The notes beneath the pieces were generated by a model. The model was not told where the DNA came from. It was given only the letters and a program-made list of their open reading frames with translations, and did no database searches. This document shows positions 1 to 9,946 of a stretch of DNA of 64,000 bases, in pieces; the stretch's first letter is position 1; each line of letters begins with the position of its first letter. Origin of the DNA: Micromussa lordhowensis (lineage: Eukaryota; Cnidaria; Anthozoa; Scleractinia; Lobophylliidae); assembly GCA_964020085.1 (NCBI GenBank), contig OZ026603.1, forward strand, positions 5,883,046 through 5,947,045, read 5' to 3'. The position numbers and the translations under genes are program-made.

Positions 1-6
1 TCTTTT
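1..6 (+). repeat. partial monomer at left window edge
   Basis: The last six bases of a monomer (end of the T-rich tract) precede the first complete unit. The array therefore continues to the left of the window. Confidence 0.9.
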
Positions 7-122
7 TGCAGTAGTTTCCCCTGGTCCCAACTTTGCAGAATTTCAGAAAACGCGCGCTGGGGGTCCCCTTGGCAAATTTGACATAGCTCGGCTTCACGGG
101 CACTTTAAGAGGCGCGGTTTGC

Positions 123-138
123 AGCAAAATGTTTTGCT
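123..138. other. 16-bp dyad AGCAAAATGTTTTGCT spanning core and cassette
   Basis: Seven-base arms around a central TG form a perfect inverted repeat in monomers with the TTTTGCT allele, as here. The commoner TTCTGCT allele leaves one A-C mismatch. In three related monomers (35516, 46485, 47105) the left arm has changed to AGCAGAA, which restores full pairing with TTCTGCT. The dyad could be a binding site or hairpin, or the perfect forms could be chance. Confidence 0.6.
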
Positions 139-465
139 AGGTTAGCACTTCAAGGAAATCTTAGTTAAAACATGATGGCATTGGCTCCAGGGTGTTTTTT
201 CTGGCCTTTTTTTTGCAGTAGTTTCCCCTGGTCCCAACTTTGCAGAATTTCAGAAAACGCGCGCTGGGGGTCCCCTTGGCAAATTTGACATAGCTCGGCT
301 TCACGGGCACTTTAAGAGGCGCGGTTTGCAGCAAAATGTTCTGCTAGGTTGGCACTTTAAGAAAATTTTAATTAAAACATGATGACATTGGCGCCAGGGT
401 GTTTTTTCTGGCCTTCTTTTTGCAGTAGTTTCCCCTGGTCCCAACTTTGCAGAATTTCAGAAAAC

Positions 466-471
466 GCGCGC
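466..471. other. GCGCGC site (BssHII), nearly once per monomer
   Basis: The CpG cluster AAAACGCGCGCTGG is present in almost every monomer, so BssHII should cut the array into a 207-bp ladder unless CpG methylation blocks it. Loss variants include GCGCACTGG (7506, 8541, 38757, 39171), CGCGTGC (12889, 16615) and deletions at 28206 and 29034. Confidence 0.85.
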
Positions 472-486
472 TGGGGGTCCCCTTGG

Positions 487-494
487 CAAATTTG
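487..494. other. 8-bp palindrome CAAATTTG in each monomer
   Basis: A perfect palindrome in the middle of the conserved core, nearly invariant. It sits between the GC-rich GGGGTCCCC and the GACATAGCTCGG segment. Its function is unknown. Confidence 0.7.
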
Positions 495-544
495 ACATAG
501 CTCGGCTTCACGGGCACTTTAAGAGGCGCGGTTTGCAGCAAAAT

Positions 545-585
545 GTTCTGCTAGGTTGGCACTTCAAGGAAATCTTAGTTAAAAC
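545..585 (+). repeat. variable cassette of the monomer (positions 125-165)
   Basis: This 41-bp segment carries most of the differences between monomers. Sites with several common alleles are GTT[C/T/G]TGCT, GGTT[G/A]GC, CACTT[C/T/G]AAGG (also CACTTCTAGG), GAAAT[C/T/G/A], the next base [C/T/G/A]TAG, and GTTA[G/A/C]AAC. The alleles combine almost freely. They also differ between higher-order copies whose other sequence is nearly identical. Contrast the flanking core, where changes are rare and mostly two-state. Confidence 0.8.
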
Positions 586-595
586 ATGATGGCAT

Positions 596-603
596 TGGCG
601 CCA
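596..603. other. 8-bp palindrome TGGCGCCA in each monomer
   Basis: A perfect palindrome between the variable cassette and the T-rich tract. Variants are useful monomer tags: TGGCTCCA at 182, 803 and 1010; TTTGCGCC at 10949, 13433, 19020, 20469, 22951 and 25434; TGGGGCCA in the 12-mer units; TGGCGCGA at 30403 and 34543. Confidence 0.8.
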
Positions 604-608
604 GGGTG

Positions 609-632
609 TTTTTTCTGGCCTTCTTTTTGCAG
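609..632 (+). other. T-rich tract ending in GCAG, one per monomer
   Basis: Each monomer has a pyrimidine run of about 20 bases broken only by TGG, ending TTTTTGCAG. It has the form of a eukaryotic 3' splice acceptor, and also of a rigid poly-T element that tends to exclude nucleosomes. The run is the site of most 1-bp indels (for example at 4748, 9104 and 36211), as expected for slippage in a homopolymer. No evidence of transcription is available, so both functional readings are inference. Confidence 0.5.
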
Positions 633-1662
633 TAGTTTCCCCTGGTCCCAACTTTGCAGAATTTCAGAAAACGCGCGCTGGGGGTCCCCTTGGCAAATTT
701 GACATAGCTCGGCTTCACGGGCACTTTAAGAGGCGCGGTTTGCAGCAAAATGTTTTGCTAGGTTAGCACTTCAAGGAAATCTTAGTTAAAACATGATGGC
801 ATTGGCTCCAGGGTGTTTTTTCTGGCCTTTTTTTTGCAGTAGTTTCCCCTGGTCCCAACTTTGCAGAATTTCAGAAAACGCGCGCTGGGGGTCCCCTTGG
901 CAAATTTGACATAGCTCGGCTTCACGGGCACTTTAAGAGGCGCGGTTTGCAGCAAAATGTTTTGCTAGGTTAGCACTTCAAGGAAATCTTAGTTAAAACA
1001 TGATGGCATTGGCTCCAGGGTGTTTTTTCTGGCCTTTTTTTTGCAGTAGTTTCCCCTGGTCCCAACTTTGCAGAATTTCAGAAAACGCGCGCTGGGGGTC
1101 CCCTTGGCAAATTTGACATAGCTCGGCTTCACGGGCACTTTAAGAGGCGCGGCTTGCAGCAAAATGTTCTGCTAGGTTGGCACTTTAAGGAAATGCTAGT
1201 TAGAACATGATGGCTTTGGCGCCAGGGTGTTTTTTCTGGCCTTCTTTTTGCAGTAGTTTCCCCTGGTCCCAACTTTGCAGAATTTCAGAAAACGCGCGCT
1301 GGGGGTCCCCTTGGCAAATTTGACATAGCTCGGCTTCACGGGCACTTTAAGAGGCGCGGTTTGCAGCAAAATGTTCTGCTAGGTTGGCACTTTAAGAAAA
1401 TTTTAATTAAAACATGATGACATTGGCGCCAGGGTGTTTTTTCTGGCCTTCTTTTTGCAGTAGTTTCCCCTGGTCCCAACTTTGCAGAATTTCAGAAAAC
1501 GCGCGCTGGGGGTCCCCTTTGCAAATTTGACATAGCTCGGCTTCACGGGCACTTTAAGAGGCGCGGTTTGCAGCAAAATGTTCTGCTAGGTTGGCACTTC
1601 AAGGAAATCTTAGTTAAAACATGATGGCATTGGCGCCAGGGTGTTTTTTCTGGCCTTCTTTT

Positions 1663-3111
1663 TGCAGTAGTTTCCCCTGGTCCCAACTTTGCAGAATTTC
1701 AGAAAACGCGCGCTGGGGGTCCCCTTGGCAAATTTGACATAGCTCGGCTTCACGGGCACTTTTAGAGGCGCGGTTTGCAGCAAAATGTTCTGCTAGGTTG
1801 GCACTTCAAGGAAATTCTAGTTAGAACATGATGGCATTGGCGCCAGGGTGTTTTTTCTGGCCTTCTTTTTGCAGTAGTTTGCCCCGGTCCCAACTCTGCA
1901 GAATTTCAGAAAACGCGCGCTGGGGGTCCCCTTGGCAAATTTGACATAGCTCGGCTTCACGGGCACTTTAAGAGGCGCGGTTTGCAGCAAAATGTTCTGC
2001 TAGGTTGGCACTTCAAGGAAATGCTAGTTAGAACATGATGGCATTGGCGCCAGGGTGTTTTTTCTGGCCTTTTTTTTGCAGTAGTTTCCCCTGGTCCCAA
2101 CTTTGCAGAATTTCAGAAAACGCGCGCTGGGAGTCCCCTTGGCAAATTTCACATAGCTCGGCTTCACGGGCACTTTAAGAGGCGCGGTTTGCAGCAAAAT
2201 GTTCTGCTAGGTTGGCACTTTAAGGAAATCCTAGTTAGAACATGATGGCATTGGCGCCAGGGTGTTTTGTCTGGCCTTCTTTTTGCAGTAGTTTCCCCTG
2301 GTCCCAACTTTGCCGAATTTCAGAAAACGCGCGCTGGGGGTCCCCTTGGCAAATTTGACATAGCTCGGCCTCACGGGCACTTTAAGAGGCGCGGTTTGCA
2401 GCAAAATGTTCTGCTAGGTTGGCACTTGAAGGAAATCCTAGTTAGAACATGATGGCATTGGCGCCAGGGTGTTTTTTTCGGCCTTCTTTTTGCAGTAGTT
2501 TCCCCTGGTCCCAACTTTGCAGAATTTCAGAAAACGCGCGCTGGGAGTCCCCTTGGCAAATTTGACATAGCTCGGCTTCACGGGCACTTTAAGAGGCGCG
2601 GTTTGCAGCAAAATGTTTTGCTAGGTTGGCACTTCAAGGAAATTTAAGTTAGAACATGATGGCATTGGCGCCAGGGTGTTTTTTTCGGCCTTCTTTTTGC
2701 AGTAGTTTCCCCTGGTCCCAACTTTGCAGAATTTCAGAAAACGCGCGCTGGGGGTCTGCTTGGCAAATTTGACATAGCTCGGCTTCACGGGCACTTCAAG
2801 AGGCGCGGCTTGCTGCAAAATGTTCTGCTAGGTTGGCACTTCAAGGAAATTCTAGTTAGAACATGATGGCATTGGCGCCAGGGTGTTTTTTCTGGCCTTC
2901 TTTTTGCAGTAGTTTCCCCTGGTCCCAACTTTGCAGAATTTCAGAAAACGCGCGCTGGGGGTCCCCTTGGCAAATATGACATAGCTCGGCTTCACGGGCA
3001 CTTTAAGAGGCGCGGTTTCCAGCAAAATGTTCTGCTAGGTTGGCACTTGAAGGAAATTTTAGTTAGAACATGATGGCATTGGCGCCAGGGTGTTTTTTCT
3101 GGCCTTCTTTT
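1663..3111. repeat. plain monomers, no clear higher-order period
   Basis: Seven 207-bp monomers with scattered single changes, for example TTGCCCCGG near 1879, GGGAGTCCCC with TTTCACAT near 2131-2149, and GGGTCTGCTTGG near 2752. I see no multi-monomer copy inside this stretch. The GGGAGTCCCC/TTTCACAT type returns near 6687. Confidence 0.6.
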
Positions 3112-4146
3112 TGCAGTAGTTTCCCCTGGTCCCAACTTTGCAGAATTTCAGAAAACGCGCGCTGGGGGTCCCCTTGGCAAATTTGACATAGCTCGGCTTC
3201 ACGGGCACTTTAAGAGGCGCGGTTTGCAGCAAAATGTTCTGCTAGGTTAGCACTTCAAGGAAATCCTAGTTAGAACATGATGGCATTGGCGCCAGGGTGT
3301 TTTTTCTGGCCTTCTTTTTGCAGTAGTTTCCCCTGGTCCCAACTTTGCAGAATTTCAGAAAACGCGCGCTGGGGGTCCCCTTGGCAAATTTGACATAGCT
3401 CGGCTTCACGGGCACTTTAAGAGGCGCGGTTTGGAGCAAAATGTTGTGCTAGGTTGGCACTTGAAGGAAATTTTAGTTACAACATGATGGCATTGGCGCC
3501 AGGGTGTTTTTTCTGGCCTTCTTTTTGCAGTAGTTTCCCCTGGTCCCAACTTTGCAGAATTTCAGAAAACGCGCGCTGGGGGTCCCCTTGGCAAATTTGA
3601 CATAGCTCGGCTTCACGGGCACTTTAAGAGGCGCCGTTTGCAACAAAATGTTCTGCTAGGTTGGCACTTCAAGGAAATTTTAGTTAGAACATGATGGCAT
3701 TGGCGCTAGGGTGTTTTTTCTGGCCTTCTTTCTGCAGTAGTTTCCCCTGGTCCCAACTTTGCAGAATTTCAGAAAACGCGCGCTGGGGGTCCCCTTGGCA
3801 AATTTGACATAGCTCGGCTTCACGGGCACTTTAAGAGGCGCGGTTTGCAGCAAAATGTTGTGCTAGGTTAGCACTTCAAGGAAATCCTAGTTAGAACATG
3901 ATGGCATTGGCGCCAGGGTGTTTTTTCTGGCCTTCTTTTTGCAGTAGTTTCCCCTGGTCCCAACTTTGCAGAATTTCAGAAAACGCGCGCTGGGGGTCCC
4001 CTTGGCAAATTTGACATAGCTCGGCTTCACGGGCACTTTAAGAGGCGCGGTTTGGAGCAAAATGTTGTGCTAGGTTGGAACTTGAAGGAAATTTTAGTTA
4101 GAACATGATGGCATTGGCGCCAGGGTGTTTTTTCTGGCCTTCTTTT
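3112..4146. repeat. trimer repeat (621 bp offset)
   Basis: The pair 3112-3318 and 3319-3525 is repeated as 3733-3939 and 3940-4146. The second member of each pair has TTTGGAGCAAAATG followed by TTGTGCT and a TTGAAGG cassette. The monomer between them (3526-3732) differs (GCGCCGTTTGCAAC). Confidence 0.75.
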
Positions 4147-4353
4147 TGCAGTAGTTTCCCCTGGTCCCAACTTTGCAGAATTTCAGAAAACGCGCGCTGG
4201 GGGTCCCCTTGGCAAATTTGACATAGCTCGGCTTCACGGGCACTTTAAGAGGCGCGGTTTGCAGCAAAATGTTCTGCTAGGTTGGCACTTTAAGGAAATC
4301 GTAGTTACAACATGATGGCATTGGCGCCAGGGTGTTTTTTCTGGCCTTCTTTT

Positions 4354-6218
4354 TGCAGTAGTTTCCCCTGGTCCCAACTTTGCAGAATTTCAGAAAACGC
4401 GCGCTGGGGGTCCCCTTGGCAAATTTGACATAGCTCGGCTTCACGGGCACTTTAAGAGGCGCAGTTTGCAGCAAAATGTTTTGCTAGGTTGGCAGTTCAA
4501 GGAAATCCTAGTTAGACCATGATGGCATTGGCGCCAGGGTGTTTTTTTTGGCCTTCTTTTTGCAGTAGTTTCCCCTGGTCCCAACTTTGCAGAATTTCAG
4601 AAAACGCGCGCTGGGGGTCCCCTTGTCAAATTTGACATAGCTCGTCTTCACGGGCACTTTAAGAGGCGCAGTTTGCGGCAAAATGTTCTGCTAGGTTGGC
4701 ACTTCAAGGAAATCGTAGTTAAAACATGATGGCATTGGCGCCAGGGTGTTTTTTTTTGGCCTTCTTTTTGCAGTAAGTTCCCCTGGTCCCAACTTTGCAG
4801 AATTTCAGAAAACGCGCGCTGGGGGTCCCCTTGGGAAATTTGACATAGCTCGGCTTCACCGGCACTTTAAGAGGCGCAGTTTGCAGAAAAATGTTGTGCT
4901 AGGTTGGCACTTCAAGGAAATTCTAGTTAAAACATGCTGGCATTGGCGCCAGGGTGTTTTTTTTGGCCTTCTTTTTGCAGTAGTTTCCCCTGGTCCCAAC
5001 TTTGCAGAATTTCAGAAAACGCGCGCTGGGGGTCCCCTTGGCAAATTTGACATAGCTCGGCTTCACGGGCACTTTAAGAGGCGCGGTTTGCAGCAAAATG
5101 TTCTGCTAGGTTGGCACTTCAAGGAAATCCTAGTTAGAACATGATGGCATTGGCGCCAGGGTGTTTTTTCTGGCCTTCTTTTTGCAGTAGTTTCCCCTGG
5201 TCCCAACTTTGCAGAATTTCAGAAAACGCGCGCTGGGGGTCCCCTTGGCAAATTTGACATAGCTCGGCTTCACGGGCACTTGAAGAGGCGCAGTTTGCAG
5301 CAAAATGTTTTGCTAGGTTGGCAGTTCAAGGAAATCCTAGTTAGACCATGATGGCATTGGCGCCAGGGTGTTTTTTTTGGCCTTCTTTTTGCAGTAGTTT
5401 CCCCTGGTCCCAACTTTGCAGAATTTTAGAAAACGCGCGCTGGGGGTCCCCTTGGCAAATTTGACATAGCTCGGCTTCACGGGCACTTTAAGAGGCGCGG
5501 TTTGCAGCAAAATGTTCTGCTAGGTTGGCACTTCAAGGAAATCTTAGTTAGAACATGATGGCATCGGCGCCAGGGTGTTTTTTCTGGCCTTCTTTTTGCA
5601 GTAGTTTTCCCTGGTCCCAACTTTGCAGAATTTCAGAAAACGCGCGCTGGGGGTCCCCTTGGCAAATTTGACATAGCTCGGCTTCACGGGCACTTTAAGA
5701 GGCGCGGTTTGCAGCAAAATGTTCTGCTAGGTTGGCACTTCAAGGAAATGGTAGTTAAAACATGATGGCATTAGCGCCAGGGTTTTTTTTCTGGCCTTCT
5801 TTTTGCAGTAAGTTCCCCTGGTCCCAACTTTGCAGAATTTCAGAAAACGCGCGCTGGGGGTCCCCTTGGGAAATATGACATAGCTCGGCTTCACCGGCAC
5901 TTTAAGAGGCGCGGTTTGCAGAAAAATGTTGTGCTAGGTTGGCACTTCAAGGAAATCCTAGTTAAAACATGCTGGCATTGGCGCCAGGGTGTTTTTTTTT
6001 GGCCTTGTTTTTGCAGTAGTTTCCCCTGGTCCCAACTTTGCAGAATTTCAGAAAACGCGCGCTGGGGGTCCCCTTGGCAAATTTGACATAGCTCGGCTTC
6101 ACGGGCACTTTAAGAGGCGCGGTTTGCAGCAAAATGTTCTGCTAGGTTGGCACTTTAAGGAAATTCTAGTTAAAAGATGATGGCATTGGCGCCAGGGTGT
6201 TTTTTCTGGCCTTCTTTT
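4354..6218. repeat. overlapping 4- and 5-monomer repeats with 1-bp T insertions
   Basis: Monomers at 4354 and 5183 share GCGCAGTTTG, GGCAGTTCAAGG and TTAGACCATG (4 units plus 1 bp). Monomers at 4769 and 5804 share GCAGTAAGTTCC, TTGGGAAAT, TTCACCGGC, GCAGAAAAATG and ACATGCTGG (5 units). Insertions of one T lie before 4769 and 6012. Confidence 0.8.
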
Positions 6219-7253
6219 TGCAGTAGTTTCCCCTGGTCCCAACTTTGCAGAATTTCAGAAAACGCGCGCTGGGGGTCCCCTTGGCAAATTTGACATAGCT
6301 CGGCTTCACGGGCACTTTAAGAGGCGCGGTTTGCAGCAAAATGTTCTGCTAGGTTGGCACTTCAAGGAAATTTTAGTCAGAACATGATGGCATTGGCGCC
6401 AGGGTGTTTTTTCTGGCCTTCTTTTTGCAGTAGTTACCCCTGGTCCCAACTTTGCAGAATTTCAGAAAACGCGCGCTGGGGGTCCCCTTGGCAAATTTGA
6501 CATAGCTCGGCTTCACGGGCACTTTAAGAGGCGCGGTTTGCAGCAAAATGTTGTGCTAGGTTGGAACTTGAAGGAAATCCTAGTTAGAACATGATGGCAT
6601 TGGCGCCAGGGTGTTTTTTCTGGCCTTCTTTTTGCAGTAGTTTCCCCTGGTCCCAACTTTGCAGAATTTCAGAAAACGCGCGCTGGGAGTCCCCTTGGCA
6701 AATTTCACATAGCTCGGCTTCACGGGCACTTTAAGAGGCGCGGTTTGCAGCAAAATGTTCTGCTAGGTTGGCACGTTAAGGAAATGCTAGTTAGAACATG
6801 ATGGCATTGGCGCCAGGGTGTTTTTTCTGGCCTTCTTTTTGCAGTAGTTTCCCCTGGTCCCAACTTTGCAGAATTTCAGAAAACGCGCGCTGGGGGTCCC
6901 CTTGGCAAATTTGACATAGCTCGGCTTCACGGGCACTTTAAGAGGCGCGGTTTGCAGCAAAATGTTCTGCTAGGTTAGCACTTGAAGGAAATTTTAGTTA
7001 GAACATGATGGCATTGGCGCCAAGGTGTTTTTTCTGGCGTTCTTTTTGCAGTAGTTTCCCCTGGTCCCAACTTTGCAGAATTTCAGAAAACGCGCGCTGG
7101 GGGTCCCCTTGGCAAATTTGACATAGCTCGGCTTCACGGGCACTTTAAGAGGCGCGGTTTGCAGCAAAATGTTCTGCTAGGTTAGCACTTCAAGGAAATC
7201 CTAGTCAGAACATGATGGCATTGGCGCCAGGGTGTTTTTTCTGGCCTTCTTTT
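6219..7253. repeat. plain monomers, no clear higher-order period
   Basis: Five monomers close to consensus with isolated changes (TAGTTACCCC near 6431, GGGAGTCCCC with TTTCACAT near 6687-6705, GCGCCAAGG near 7017). No internal multi-monomer copy was recognised. Confidence 0.6.
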
Positions 7254-8909
7254 TGCAGTAGTTTCCCCTGGTCCCAACTTTGCAGAATTTCAGAAAACGC
7301 GCGCTGGGGGTCCCCTTGGCAAATTTGACATAGCTCGGCTTCACGGGCACTTTAAGAGGCGCGGTTTCCAGCAAAATGTTGTGCTAGGTTGGCACTTGAA
7401 GGAAATCCTAGTTAGAACATGATGGCATTGGCGCCAGGGTGTTTTTTCTGGCCTTCTTTTTGCAGTAGTTTCCCCTGGTCCCAACTTTGCAGAATTTCAG
7501 AAAACGCGCACTGGGGGTCCCCTTGGCAAATTTGACATAGCTCGGCTTCACGGGCACTTTAAGAGGCGCGGTTTGCAGCAAAATGTTCTGCTAGGTTGGC
7601 ACTTCAAGGAAATCCTAGTTAGACCATGATGGCATTGGCGCCAGGGTGTTTTTTCTGGCCTTCTTTTTGCAGTAGTTTCCCCTGGTCCCAACTTTGCAGA
7701 ATTTCAGAAAACGCGCGCTGGGGGTCCCCTTGGCAAATTTGACATAGCTCGGCTTTACGGGCACTTTAAGAAGCGCGGTTTGCAGCAAAATGTTTTGCTA
7801 GGTTGGCACTTGAAGGAAATTCTAGTTAGAACATGATGGCATTGGCGCCAGGGTGTTTTTTCTGGCCTTCTTTTTGCAGTAGTTTCCCCTGGTCCCAACT
7901 TTGCAGAATTTCAGAAAACGCGCGCTGGGGGTCCCCTTGGCAAATTTGACATAGCTCGGCTTCACGGGCACTTTAAGAGGCGCGGTTTGCAGCAAAATGT
8001 TCTGCTAGGTTGGCACTTCAAGGAAATCCTAGTTAGACCATGATGGCATTGGCGCCAGGGTGTTTTTTCTGGCCTTCTTTTTGCAGTAGTTTCCCCTGGT
8101 CCCAACTTTGCAGAATTTCAGAAAACGCGCGCTGGGGGTCCCCTTGGCAAATTTGACATAGCTCGGCTTTACGGGCACTTTAAGAGGCGCGGTTTGCAGC
8201 AAAATGTTTTGCTAGGTTGGCACTTGAAGGAAATTCTAGTTAGAACATGATGGCATTGGCGCCAGGGTGTTTTTTCTGGCCTTCTTTTTGCAGTAGTTTC
8301 CCCTGGTCCCAACTTTGCAGAATTTCAGAAAACGCGCGCTGGGGGTCCCCTTGGCAAATTTGACATAGCTCGGCTTCACGGGCACTTTAAGAGGCGCGGT
8401 TTCCAGCAAAATGTTGTGCTAGGTTGGCACTTGAAGGAAATCCTAGTTAGAACATGATGGCATTGGCGCCAGGGTGTTTTTTCTGGCCTTCTTTTTGCAG
8501 TAGTTTCCCCTGGTCCCAACTTTGCAGAATTTCAGAAAACGCGCACTGGGGGTCCCCTTGGCAAATTTGACATAGCTCGGCTTCACGGGCACTTTAAGAG
8601 GCGCGGTTTGCAGCAAAATGTTCTGCTAGGTTGGCACTTCAAGGAAATCCTAGTTAGACCATGATGGCATTGGCGCCAGGGTGTTTTTTCTGGCCTTCTT
8701 TTTGCAGTAGTTTCCCCTGGTCCCAACTTTGCAGAATTTCAGAAAACGCGCGCTGGGGGTCCCCTTGGCAAATTTGACATAGCTCGGCTTTACGGGCACT
8801 TTAAGAGGCGCGGTTTGCAGCAAAATGTTTTGCTAGGTTGGCACTTGAAGGAAATTCTAGTTAGAACATGATGGCATTGGCGCCAGGGTGTTTTTTCTGG
8901 CCTTCTTTT
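7254..8909. repeat. 5-monomer HOR (1035 bp), one full and one partial copy
   Basis: Monomer types run C-D-E-F-E then C-D-E. C (7254, 8289) has TTTCCAGC and TTGTGCT. D (7461, 8496) has GCGCACTGG and TTAGACCATG. E (7668, 8082, 8703) has GGCTTTACGG and TTTTGCT. F (7875) is otherwise consensus with TTAGACC. The first unit is 7254-8288 and the second is truncated at 8909. Confidence 0.85.
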
Positions 8910-9946
8910 TGCAGTAGTTTCCCCTGGTCCCAACTTTGCAGAATTTCAGAAAACGCGCGCTGGGGGTCCCCTTGGCAAATTTGACATAGCTCGGCTTCAC
9001 GGGCACTTTAAGAGGCGCGGTTTGCAGCAAAATGTTCTGCTAGGTTGGCACTTTAAGGAAATTCTAGTTAGAACATGATGGCATTGGCGCCAGGGTGTTT
9101 TTTTTTGGCCTTCTTTTTGCTGCAGTTTACCCTGGTCCCAACTTTGCAGAATTTCAGAAAACGCGCGCTGGGGGTCCCCTTGGCAAATTTGACATAGCTC
9201 GGCTTCACGGGCACTTTAAGAGGCGCGGTTTGCAGCAAAATGTTCTGCTAGGTTGGCACTTTAAGAAAATTCTAGTTAGAACATGATGGCATTGGCGCCA
9301 GGGTGTTTTTTCTGGCCTTCTTTTTGCAGTAGTTTCCCCTGGTCCCAACTTTGCAGAATTTCAGAAAACGCGCGCTGGGGGTCCCCTTGGCAAATTTGAC
9401 ATAGCTCGGCTTCACGGGCACTTTAAGAGGCGCGGTTTGCAGCAAAATGTTCTGCTAGGTTGGCACTTCAAGGAAATTTTAGTTAGAACATGATGGCATT
9501 GGCGCCAGGGTGTTTTTTCTGGCCTTCTTTTTGCAGTAGTTTCCCCTGGTCCCAACTTTGCAGAATTTCAGAAAACGCGCGCTGGGGGTCCCCTTGGCAA
9601 ATTTGACATAGCTCGGCTTCACGGGCACTTTAAGAGGCGCGGTTTGCAGCAAAATGTTCTGCTAGGTTGGCACTTTAAGGAAATTCTAGTTAGAACATGA
9701 TGGCATTGGCGCCAGGGTGTTTTTTTTTGGCCTTCTTTTTGCTGCAGTTTACCCTGGTCCCAACTTTGCAGAATTTCAGAAAACGCGCGCTGGGGGTCCC
9801 CTTGGCAAATTTGACATAGCTCGGCTTCACGGGCACTTTAAGAGGCGCGGTTTGCAGCAAAATGTTCTGCTAGGTTGGCACTTCTAGGAAATCCTAGTTA
9901 CAACATGATGGCATTGGCGCCAGGGTGTTTTTTGTGGCCTTATTTT
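8910..9946. repeat. trimer repeat with a T insertion and TGCTGCAGTTTACC variant
   Basis: Monomers at 9118 and 9740 (622 bp apart) share nine T residues before GGCC and TGCTGCAGTTTACC, several linked changes plus one insertion. The monomers before them (8910 and 9532) also match. After about 9870 the copies diverge, because the right copy enters the next large duplication. Confidence 0.8.

Larger units (their letters stand above)
439..544 (+). repeat. conserved core of the monomer (positions 19-124)
   Basis: Across the window this 106-bp segment is nearly invariant. Recurrent changes are few: CTCGGCTT to CTCAGCTT, CTTGGCTT or CTCGGCTTTAC; GCGCGG to GCGCAG or GCGCGC; GGGGGTCC to GGGGTTCC, GGGGATCC or GGGGTCTCC. 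Several are transitions at CpG. In satellites such a block can mark a protein-binding or nucleosome-positioning constraint, or simply recent homogenisation; the sequence does not decide which. Confidence 0.75.
421..627 (+). repeat. reference monomer (207 bp), close to consensus
   Basis: This unit is used to number monomer positions 1-207. In order it holds: TGCAGTAG and a C-rich stretch (1-18); a conserved core (19-124) with GCGCGC, GGGGTCCCC, CAAATTTG and GGCGCG; a variable cassette (125-165); ATGATGGCAT and the palindrome TGGCGCCA (176-183); and a T-rich tract (from 189). A hand count of the consensus gives 103 G+C in 207 (about 50%) and eight CpG. The word TGCAG occurs three times, at positions 1, 28 and 114. 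The choice of start is arbitrary because the unit is circularly permutable. Confidence 0.95.
7..1662. repeat. interleaved 3-, 4- and 5-monomer repeats
   Basis: Monomers at 7, 628 and 835 share three private variants: GGTTAGC, TGGCTCCA, and an all-T tract before GCAG. Monomers at 214 and 1249 share AAATTTTAATTAAAAC followed by GATGACATT, at an offset of 1035 bp (5 units). The order implies at least two overlapping local duplications. Confidence 0.75.

Noticed and set aside
421..627. CENP-B box in the monomer
   Set aside because: I looked for the minimal pattern TTCG, four bases, A, two bases, CGGG on both strands. The nearest segment, GCTTCACGGGCAC, lacks the TTCG and the spacing, so the box is absent from the consensus.
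9118..9140. Frame-altering rearrangement at TGCTGCAGTTTACC
   Set aside because: It lines up with the consensus without gaps as substitutions; the length change in that monomer comes from one extra T in the preceding tract.
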